From NCBI GenBank assembly GCA_012963655.1, contig DTVI01000261.1, positions 1 through 20,973 of the forward strand: 20,973 bases of DNA. Reading direction: 5' to 3'. Below, one piece after another: positions 15,697-20,973 of the stretch. Positions within the stretch are counted from its first letter, which is position 1. Every line of letters starts with the position of its first letter. The position numbers were made by a program, and so were the translations under genes. Below the pieces are notes generated by a model. It ran no database searches, was not told where the DNA came from, and saw only the letters and a list, made by a program, of their open reading frames with translations. This DNA comes from Sulfurimonas sp. (lineage in GTDB: Bacteria > Campylobacterota > Campylobacteria > Campylobacterales > Sulfurimonadaceae).

Positions 15697-17028
15697 ATGA
15701 AATTTTATGCCTTTAAACAAATTGTTAATTATTTACAAAAATACAAACGTATTACTAATGCTCACCGTGTAGGTGATAATATTATTAAAATCTCTTTTGA
15801 TAGAAAAGATTCAATTTATTTTGATTTACAAAAGGGAAGTTCGGCTATTTACACACGAGATGATTCGGTGCGAGTGAAGCATTATCAAGCTCCTTTTGAT
15901 GTGCTTTTGCATAAGAACTTAGCCCGAAGTGAAGTACTTTCTATGAAGATTTTAAATGAAGACAAGGTCCTTCGTTTAGAACTTTCTCAGTCTGGTGCGT
16001 ATAAATCTTCTAAGGTTTTCTTACAGTTAGAATTTACGGGAAAATACACAAATGCTATTCTTTTAGATGAGAATGGTGTTATTTTAGATGCCCTTAGACA
16101 TGTGGATATCATGAATTCTTATAGGGAAATAAAGCCTGGAGTTGAACTTACAGACTTGGAAGCTCCTTCTTTTAAGGCTAAAGAGGGTGAGATTATTGAA
16201 GATATGGAAGGTTATTTATATCAAACATATCTTGATAGAACGCAAAAACAGCTTCAAAACAGGCAGAAGATAGAGGCTATACGGGTAGATAAAAAAATGC
16301 AAAGAATGCAAGGGGAATTAGATAAGCTTCAAGATGAAGATAAACTTTTATCTCTTTCAAATGGCTTATTTGAAAAGGGAAATTTAGCCTTAGCCAATAT
16401 GCATCTTATAAAGCCGTATTCAAAATCGGTTAAGCTCTTTGACTTTTCTGGGGTTGAGATAGAACTTGAACTCCCTGTTGGGGCAAGAACTTCTGCCGAA
16501 GTGGGAGAACTGTTTTTTAAGCAGGGTAAAAAAGCTAAACAAAAGGCTAAAAATCTGTACATAGAAAGAGAAGGCTTAAGTGAGAAAATAGACTTTTTAC
16601 AACGTTTTAAGGCAAATGTCTTAGGCACACAAACTCCTGAAGAACTTAGTCTTTTACTCCCTCCTCAAAAGAAAAAAGCTAAAAAAGAGCCATCAAAATC
16701 ATATGAGGTCTTTTGGATAGAGGGGCAAAAAGTTCTTCTAGGAAAGAATAAAAAAGGTAATGTTGAGCTTTTAAAGCTTGCTAAGGCAGGCGATACCTGG
16801 ATGCATATTCAAGGTATGCCATCAACGCATGTTATTATACAAACCTCTAAACAAAACCTAAGTGAGAAGCTCTTGTATGCGGCAGCAAAACTATGTGTAG
16901 ATTTTTCCACGACTAAAATAGGTTCCTTTTTAGTCGATTATACTTATAGACGTGAAGTGAAAGTACAGTCTGAAGCCAATGTGCTGTATAATAAGTATAA
17001 AACACTTAGTGTTCTTAAAGAACATTAA
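15697..17028 (+). CDS. rqcH: NFACT family protein (RqcH/FbpA-type)
   Basis: A 443-residue NFACT protein. The N-terminal NFACT-N domain (about 1-175) has ITNAHRVGDNIIKISF and LQLEFTGKYTNAILLDENGV with ILDALRHVD and REIKPG. A coiled-coil middle runs about 180-315. The C-terminal NFACT-R/DUF814 domain (about 335-443) shows LGKNKKGNVELLKLAKAGDT, WMHIQGMPSTHVII and FLVDYTYRREVKVQ. Homologues bind obstructed 50S subunits with peptidyl-tRNA and add alanine tails to stalled chains. At 443 residues it is shorter than Firmicutes RqcH (about 560), with a reduced middle. The start is the ATG at 15697; a TTG two codons earlier is possible, and no clear Shine-Dalgarno decides. The small gene at 17066 follows after 37 nt. 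Confidence 0.85.
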   Translation: MKFYAFKQIVNYLQKYKRITNAHRVGDNIIKISFDRKDSIYFDLQKGSSAIYTRDDSVRVKHYQAPFDVLLHKNLARSEVLSMKILNEDKVLRLELSQSGAYKSSKVFLQLEFTGKYTNAILLDENGVILDALRHVDIMNSYREIKPGVELTDLEAPSFKAKEGEIIEDMEGYLYQTYLDRTQKQLQNRQKIEAIRVDKKMQRMQGELDKLQDEDKLLSLSNGLFEKGNLALANMHLIKPYSKSVKLFDFSGVEIELELPVGARTSAEVGELFFKQGKKAKQKAKNLYIEREGLSEKIDFLQRFKANVLGTQTPEELSLLLPPQKKKAKKEPSKSYEVFWIEGQKVLLGKNKKGNVELLKLAKAGDTWMHIQGMPSTHVIIQTSKQNLSEKLLYAAAKLCVDFSTTKIGSFLVDYTYRREVKVQSEANVLYNKYKTLSVLKEH

Positions 17029-17065
17029 GAGGATACTTGGTTAAAGCATTGCTAAAGGATAAAAA

Positions 17066-17359
17066 ATGAGTATTGGACCAGTAGGCTCTGCCATTTATAC
17101 AAATCAACAAATGGCCTCCGTTGCCAGTGAGCAAACCGCCCAGCAAAACAAATTTGACTTACAAAACTTAGCCGCAGCAGCTATTGCTAATGATAAGGAC
17201 AAAGAAGTTCAAGAAATCCGTCCTACTGAAGAAACAGCTGAATCAAATGAAGATGCACAACGTAAAAAGCATGAAGAAGAAGAGAACAAAAAAAATAAAG
17301 AAAAGCAAGATAAAGAAACAAAAACACCACCCCTTCATAATTTGGATATAAAAGTCTAA
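17066..17359 (+). CDS. Small charged protein, SIGPVG...LDIKV type, function unknown
   Basis: A 97-residue protein. It begins MSIGPVGSAIYTNQQMASVA, with a Gln/Ala-rich helix to about residue 45 (TAQQNKFDLQNLAAAAIAND), then VQEIRPTEET, and a highly charged low-complexity stretch of Lys and Glu (about 64-88). It ends HNLDIKV. The conserved-looking ends around a variable charged middle suggest a Campylobacterota-specific family, a pattern I believe recurs in relatives but could not verify. There is no signal peptide or membrane segment. AAAGGA lies 6 nt before the ATG, a good ribosome site. It is 37 nt after the NFACT gene and probably co-transcribed. Confidence 0.75.
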   Translation: MSIGPVGSAIYTNQQMASVASEQTAQQNKFDLQNLAAAAIANDKDKEVQEIRPTEETAESNEDAQRKKHEEEENKKNKEKQDKETKTPPLHNLDIKV

Positions 17360-17426
17360 GTTCCACTAACTCCTGATAAATATTAATGATATGTTTTCAA
17401 TGGGTGCCAATTATAAAACTACTAAA

Positions 17427-17454
17427 GTTAAGAATGTCAAAGGGACATTCTAAC
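17427..17454 (+). terminator. Strong hairpin downstream of the small-protein gene
   Basis: AGAATGTC (17431-17438) and GACATTCT (17444-17451) pair perfectly around the loop AAAGG; GTT and AAC extend the stem past a one-base bulge. It lies 67 nt after the stop at 17359 and before the barrel gene. The following sequence is pyrimidine-rich (CTCTTCTTT) but not a pure U-tract, so it could be a terminator, an RNA-stabilising structure or an operator. Confidence 0.5.
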
Positions 17455-17508
17455 CTCTTCTTTATATAACTTTCTTTACAATACCACATCTTATTTTTGG
17501 TATGGTAT

Positions 17509-18690
17509 ATGCGATTTTTCCTTTTGAATTTTTTATTATTTATTAAACTTTTTGCTATTGTTGATAATGCTCCTGTTGATTTTAAAGAGCGGGAAGAAGG
17601 GTTTAGCGGATCCTTATTTGGTGCTTATGAATTAAAGCGTGGAAATACAGATAAAAACGAACTTGATTTTGGGGGACGTATTCAGTATGACACGGATGAA
17701 ACTATTACCTGGGTTCAAGGAGAAATGGAAAAAGACAAGGTACGTAGTGTTGATACAGATGATAATGCCTTTTTTCACCTTCGCCATTTACGTCTCTTAC
17801 ATTCTTCTTGGGCAGGAGAACTATTTACGCAATATAAAACAGATAAGTTTAAAAATTTAAGTGATAGAGTCCTTCTTGGAGCTGGTTTAAGGTATAAGCT
17901 TCTTGACTCAGGTAATTATAATAAAATCTTTATTGGCTTTGGCTTATATGATGAAGAGGTTCGTTACACAGAAGATACAGATACTGGAGTTAAAAATCCA
18001 GATGAAAATAATATAAGAATAAATTCTTATCTTTCTTATAAAACAAAGATTAATGATAATGTAGAGTTAAGCTTACTTTCTTATCTTCAGCCTAGACTAG
18101 AAGATACAGCAGATTGTATGGCTGCAGCGACAGCAGAATTAATCATACATCTTACAAAGGTATTTGATTTAAGTTATAAGATAGAATATGATTATGATAC
18201 GCGTCCACCTACAGATGTTAAAAAAGAAGATATAGACCAAAGACTTTCTTTTATTTACAGGTTTGGGAAGGATGACCCTTTTACTTCTTATGCCCATACA
18301 TTTTTAAAATCGACTTCTAGTTTAGATGATGTAAATACATCTTCTATTATTGCAGTTGAAATTGAAACAGACATAGAAGATATTAAAGATTTTAGAGATG
18401 TTTTTGCAGGTAAATGGAGTTTTGGGAAAGAAGTCTTTCATATAGATTTTAATGGTACTGGAATATATACCTATGATAAAAGTATTTATACACAAAAGCT
18501 TACTTGGAAGATCATATCTACTGCTACACAAGATGGTGAGCAAAGAGCAAAGGAGCAAAGCACAAAGCTTATAATTATAAGCTTTGAGGATGAAGAAGGA
18601 CGATTAGAACGGGTAGATAACTATTTGTGGAGTGAGAACACCTTAATAGGACTCTCCGGTGCTACTATACGTTTGTTTAAAAGGTTTTAA
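17509..18690 (+). CDS. DUF481-like outer-membrane barrel protein with extra C-terminal domain
   Basis: Exported protein of 393 residues from the ATG at 17509 (a TTG four codons upstream is less likely). A signal peptide RFFLLNFLLFIKLFA opens it. Residues about 30-275 have alternating strands typical of the DUF481/YdiY barrel: GFSGSLFGAYELKRGNTDKN, IFIGFGLYDEEVRY, NNIRINSYLSYKT, VELSLLSYLQPRLE and DLSYKIEYDYDTRPP. A separate tail (about 295-393) with FAGKWSFGKEVFHIDFNGTG and KLTWKII looks like a small lipocalin-type beta domain, not usual for DUF481. No ribosome site is evident. Function unknown; YdiY in E. coli is salt-induced. Its TAA overlaps the stop of the convergent MFS gene. Confidence 0.65.
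   Translation: MRFFLLNFLLFIKLFAIVDNAPVDFKEREEGFSGSLFGAYELKRGNTDKNELDFGGRIQYDTDETITWVQGEMEKDKVRSVDTDDNAFFHLRHLRLLHSSWAGELFTQYKTDKFKNLSDRVLLGAGLRYKLLDSGNYNKIFIGFGLYDEEVRYTEDTDTGVKNPDENNIRINSYLSYKTKINDNVELSLLSYLQPRLEDTADCMAAATAELIIHLTKVFDLSYKIEYDYDTRPPTDVKKEDIDQRLSFIYRFGKDDPFTSYAHTFLKSTSSLDDVNTSSIIAVEIETDIEDIKDFRDVFAGKWSFGKEVFHIDFNGTGIYTYDKSIYTQKLTWKIISTATQDGEQRAKEQSTKLIIISFEDEEGRLERVDNYLWSENTLIGLSGATIRLFKRF
18563..18586. repeat. 24-bp perfect palindrome inside the barrel gene
   Basis: CAAAGCTTATAA is followed directly by its reverse complement TTATAAGCTTTG, coding for part of TKLIIISFE. It is preceded by a cluster of CAAAG pentamers (four in 27 bp from 18541). Both halves carry AAGCTT. Confidence 0.85.
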
Positions 18691-19808
18691 GTACTTCTCT
18701 TTTTCTCAAGCCATAAAAAGCTAAAACTTATAAAGGTGATGAAGGTCGTCGTTAAGTAAAGCCCCTGCGGTGAAACCTCATACATAAATCCAGATCCCAT
18801 AGCTCCAAAAAATCCTCCCAAACCATAAGCAATTCCAGCAAAAAACTGTTGGGCAAGTTTTTTATTACTGTATAAAGAATACAGATACATAATGGCGGCT
18901 GAATGATACAAGGCAAAGCTAAAGGCATGAATACTCTGAGAGAGAAAGAGTAGGTAAAGGTTTTGGGGAAAACTTGCAAGTAGTAGCCATCTAAAGACGG
19001 TGATAGCAACACTAAATTGCAAGACACTTAACAAGTTGTTCTGTAGAAGTGGTGCTTGAAAATAAAGCATAAAGACCTCACAAATTACACCAAAACTCCA
19101 TAAGTAAATAGTCATGTCCATGGGGGAGATATTATACGTGCCAAGACCAATGGGATAAGAACTAGCATAAATGGTAAAGAAGTTATAAAAGCCACCAAAG
19201 GCTAGTTGCATGAGAAATAGACTGAGCCATAAGGGCCAATGTGCTAAGAGTGAAAAGGATTTTCCTTCAGGCTCTTTTGTTAGGGTGTTTTTTCTCTCAT
19301 ATTGAGAGATTAAAAGACCAAAAATAAGGGTTAAAAAAGCACTTGCATTTAAAAAGAATATGGCGTTGGTAGGAGAACTTAGAAATTTGACTAAGACTAA
19401 TGAAACTAAGATAAACCCAATAGAGCCAAAAAGACGTATTTTCCCATAAGATTCCTTAGGCATATACGAAAGAGACACACTCTCAACATAAGGGAGGACA
19501 AGGCTCATCCCTACACCTAAAGCAATGTTTGTCACCATCAGTAGCCAAAAGTCATGTAAAAATAGATGAAAAAAACCAGAAGCAAGAAGGGTTAAGACGA
19601 GAGCAGCATTAAAAACCTTAGGCGTCAAAGAAAAATATTTTAAAAATAAAAAAGGGATAGCAAAACGAACAAGGGGCGCGGCTGCAAATAAGATTCCTAT
19701 TTCAGAAGGCGTATATCCAACCATATTTAGAACCTTAGGCATGAAAATAACATATACGGCTACTATGGAAAAGTAAAAAAAGTAAAATGAAGAAGTTAGA
19801 AAAGCCAT
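18687..19808 (-). CDS. MFS transporter (HcaT/MFS_1-like)
   Basis: A 373-residue polytopic inner-membrane protein with about 12 hydrophobic segments and very few loops. The pattern resembles the MFS_1-like (HcaT, phenylpropionate transporter-type) group: an N-terminus MAFLTSSFYFFYFSIVAVYV, GYTPSEIGILFAAAPLVRFA after TM1, SYGKIRLFGSIGFILVSLVL (the R..GSIGF motif) and FALYHSAAIMYLYSLYSNKK in the C-terminal half. The substrate cannot be told. It starts 3 nt after the RDD gene stop, so the two are almost certainly one operon. Its TAA and that of the convergent barrel gene share the sequence TTAA. Confidence 0.85.
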   Translation of the reverse strand: MAFLTSSFYFFYFSIVAVYVIFMPKVLNMVGYTPSEIGILFAAAPLVRFAIPFLFLKYFSLTPKVFNAALVLTLLASGFFHLFLHDFWLLMVTNIALGVGMSLVLPYVESVSLSYMPKESYGKIRLFGSIGFILVSLVLVKFLSSPTNAIFFLNASAFLTLIFGLLISQYERKNTLTKEPEGKSFSLLAHWPLWLSLFLMQLAFGGFYNFFTIYASSYPIGLGTYNISPMDMTIYLWSFGVICEVFMLYFQAPLLQNNLLSVLQFSVAITVFRWLLLASFPQNLYLLFLSQSIHAFSFALYHSAAIMYLYSLYSNKKLAQQFFAGIAYGLGGFFGAMGSGFMYEVSPQGLYLTTTFITFISFSFLWLEKKRST

Positions 19809-19811
19809 GTC

Positions 19812-20318
19812 TTAATGCTTATAAATAACACAGGTACCACTCAAGATGTCATGAACGGTACGCTTTTTAGAATCAAATAGCATAATGATAAGACTAAAAA
19901 GTGTAAAAATAGGCATGATAAAAAAGAGGAGGCGCACTAAAAGCTTTACAGGGTTAGCCTTAGTAAAGGTAATATTATCCACAACTTGGATATTGGCCAT
20001 CTTCTTACCCGGTGTTTGGCCTGTGCTAATCCAAAAGGAAAGAGTAATAAGTGACCATAAGGACATCGTTAAAAGAGGGATAAAGGGGTTTGCTTGATTG
20101 GAGGGCTTTACCCCTTCAAGGGCATCTATAAAACCAGGTTGATTTTGCATAGTTTCGTATCCAAAAGTAAAGTATATAAGTATAGAAATAGGAATACCAA
20201 TCATAAATACATCCACACTAAGAGAAAGAAATCTAGACCAAAATCCTGCATATAGAATACTGTCATTAGCTTTTTGAGAGTTTTTTTGATTCTTTTTTAT
20301 GTCTTTATGACGCGCCAT
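19812..20318 (-). CDS. RDD family membrane protein
   Basis: A 168-residue inner-membrane protein. After a charged N-terminal stretch (HKDIKKNQKNSQKA), AGFWSRFLSLSVDVFMIGIP has the family's Arg and Asp in TM1, and STGQTPGKKMANIQVVD is the conserved G.T.GK...I.VV loop. KLLVRLLFFIMPIFTLFSLI and DSKKRTVHDILSGTCVI (the R..HD..A.T.VV motif) complete the domain. RDD proteins have three or four membrane segments; some members act in ion or osmolyte transport, but most are uncharacterised. It is first in a two-gene unit with the MFS transporter. Confidence 0.9.
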   Translation of the reverse strand: MARHKDIKKNQKNSQKANDSILYAGFWSRFLSLSVDVFMIGIPISILIYFTFGYETMQNQPGFIDALEGVKPSNQANPFIPLLTMSLWSLITLSFWISTGQTPGKKMANIQVVDNITFTKANPVKLLVRLLFFIMPIFTLFSLIIMLFDSKKRTVHDILSGTCVIYKH

Positions 20319-20379
20319 ATTTTAATTCTTTATTTATTTTTTAAGAAGCTTTTTTTGATATAGCTCCTAATGTTCTAAA

Positions 20380-20385
20380 ATTATA
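20380..20385 (-). promoter_or_regulatory. TATAAT -10 box upstream of the RDD gene
   Basis: TTGTTGTATAATTTTAG on the minus strand, 61 nt before the RDD ATG at 20318. No good -35. Confidence 0.5.
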
Positions 20386-20504
20386 CAACAATCTGTCTTT
20401 GCGAACATCATCCATACGCTGAGCTATTATAATATTCTCATGAAAGGGATAGGCAAGCCGTAGATAGTCGTATAAAGCCTATAGACTTTTATTCTTTTTT
20501 TTCA

Positions 20505-20541
20505 TTTTTAACTTTAGGGTTCAAGTTCCTAAAGTTAAAAA
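20505..20541 (+). terminator. Perfect 14-bp hairpin flanked by T and A tracts
   Basis: TTTTTAACTTTAGG (20505-20518) and CCTAAAGTTAAAAA (20528-20541) pair exactly around the 9-nt apex GTTCAAGTT. The T and A ends make it terminator-like mainly for minus-strand reading; on the plus strand the arm ends in A rather than U. The form could also be a regulatory RNA structure. Confidence 0.6.
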
Positions 20542-20593
20542 ACTTAGATTTATTCTCCCCTGGAAATATAAGCTATTGTTACTCTAAGTTTTT
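20538..20593 (+). terminator. Alternative hairpin ending in a U-tract
   Basis: AAAAACTTAGA (20538-20548) pairs with TCTAAGTTTTT (20583-20593) around a 34-nt loop, 11 bp, ending in T5 then AGTTTTA. Its left arm overlaps the right arm of the hairpin at 20505-20541 by four bases, so the two compete at their edges. Confidence 0.45.
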
Positions 20594-20603
20594 AGTTTTA
20601 TAC

Positions 20604-20609
20604 TATAAT
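20604..20609 (+). promoter_or_regulatory. TATAAT -10 box of the lipoprotein gene
   Basis: A perfect TATAAT in TACTATAATAATAAAA, 27 nt before the ATG at 20637, with AAGG (20627-20630) as ribosome site. No -35 at the right spacing. Confidence 0.5.
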
Positions 20610-20636
20610 AATAAAAATGTCATCTTAAGGTTTTCA

Positions 20637-20973
20637 ATGTACAAACTATTTTTTCTAATAAGTGCTCTTTTATTGTTTTTATCAGGTTGTGGAGGAGAAC
20701 CAACACCTGAAGAAAGAAAACGGCAAGTACTTTTAGATAATCTACAAGCGGGGCACATAGATAGGTTTAAACGTGACGGAAGTTATGCAAAGAAAATCAA
20801 AAGAAAGGCACCAAAGACTAAGGGACTTAATGATCCTAGTGCTTATGTGTATAAGAATAAGGTCTTAGGGATAAAAGAAGAAAAAAAATGGAAAAAAGAA
20901 AAGATATCTAACAAAGAGTATCCTTTTTGGGCAGGCTTAAATATACCTCCTTCTGAGGCGACTATCTACGGCT
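20637..20973 (+). CDS. Lipoprotein of unknown function (3' end beyond the window)
   Basis: An open frame of 112 codons runs off the window end. MYKLFFLISALLLFLSGCGG is a lipoprotein signal with lipobox LSGC (Cys18), so the mature protein is predicted to be lipid-anchored. The residues after the Cys (GGEPTPEERKRQVLL) have no Asp at +2, so outer-membrane sorting is possible. The body is basic (AKKIKRKAPKTKG, KEEKKWKKEK), followed by YPFWAGLNIPPSEATIYG at the edge. No domain is recognised. AAGG lies 6 nt before the ATG and a TATAAT at 20604. Confidence 0.8.
   Translation, partial: MYKLFFLISALLLFLSGCGGEPTPEERKRQVLLDNLQAGHIDRFKRDGSYAKKIKRKAPKTKGLNDPSAYVYKNKVLGIKEEKKWKKEKISNKEYPFWAGLNIPPSEATIYG

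Larger units (their letters stand above)
20428..20593 (+). ncRNA. Possible small RNA or structured leader in the divergent spacer
   Basis: The 318-bp spacer 20319-20636 between divergent genes holds structure that neither gene explains. On the plus strand there is a TATAAT (20428-20433), then ATAGGC (20449-20454) pairing with GCCTAT (20477-20482) followed by a U-rich run to 20502, then the 14-bp hairpin 20505-20541 and an overlapping hairpin 20538-20593. Upstream plus-strand genes are absent here, so terminator-like hairpins suggest a transcript that starts inside the spacer. It matches no RNA family I recognise. It could instead be a long leader of the lipoprotein gene. Confidence 0.3.

Noticed and set aside
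20440..20545. tRNA or known riboswitch in the divergent spacer
   Set aside because: The T-loop-like apex is not accompanied by acceptor, D or anticodon arms, and no riboswitch consensus I know fits.

Overview
This AT-rich window has gene content and protein styles typical of a free-living Campylobacterota (epsilonproteobacterial) chromosome, probably near Sulfurimonas or Sulfurovum. That placement is inferred from family content: a short coaE/dapF cluster with a SpeE-like protein, a bacterial Suv3-type helicase, moaC with a DUF493 gene, an NFACT (RqcH-type) protein, a SIGPVG...LDIKV small protein and a CZB chemoreceptor. No complete mobile element, CRISPR array, rRNA or tRNA was found. Most of the window is ordinary core genome.

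Layout. 122-1799 (minus): yajQ, then a decayed HD-GYP phosphodiesterase, then a helix-turn-helix/coiled-coil protein. 1908-3821 (plus): a membrane chemoreceptor with a C-terminal zinc-binding CZB domain, divergent from yajQ. 4102-6932 (minus): a SpeE-like protein, coaE, dapF and a Bax-type glucosaminidase, linking CoA and diaminopimelate/peptidoglycan functions. 7183-8469 (minus): a rhodanese-like protein, a DUF309 protein and a LemA-like membrane protein. 8534-11350 (plus): a large Suv3-like RNA helicase.

11502-13356 (minus): moaC, an overlapping GTG-started DUF493 gene and a coiled-coil protein. 13450-14209 (plus): a shattered GGDEF diguanylate cyclase. 14323-15600 (minus): leuC. 15697-17359 (plus): an NFACT/RqcH-type protein and a small acidic, lysine-rich protein. 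17509-18690 (plus): a DUF481-like outer-membrane barrel. 18687-20318 (minus): an RDD membrane protein and an MFS transporter, ending in stop codons that overlap those of the barrel gene. 20637 to the end (plus): a lipoprotein cut by the window edge.

What stands out. (1) Two copies of a roughly 100-bp intergenic repeat, at 11368-11487 and 14215-14314, lie in two convergent junctions; their hairpin differs by a compensatory base-pair change. (2) Both c-di-GMP enzymes in the window, one synthase-type and one hydrolase-type, are pseudogenes with several lesions, while yajQ is intact. (3) The divergent spacer 20319-20636 holds a promoter-like box, a perfect 14-bp hairpin and an overlapping alternative hairpin, where neither neighbour needs a terminator; it may hold a small RNA or leader. 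(4) The SpeE-like protein lacks the N-terminal domain and the glycine-rich loop of spermidine synthases. All calls come from reading the sequence; no searches were run.
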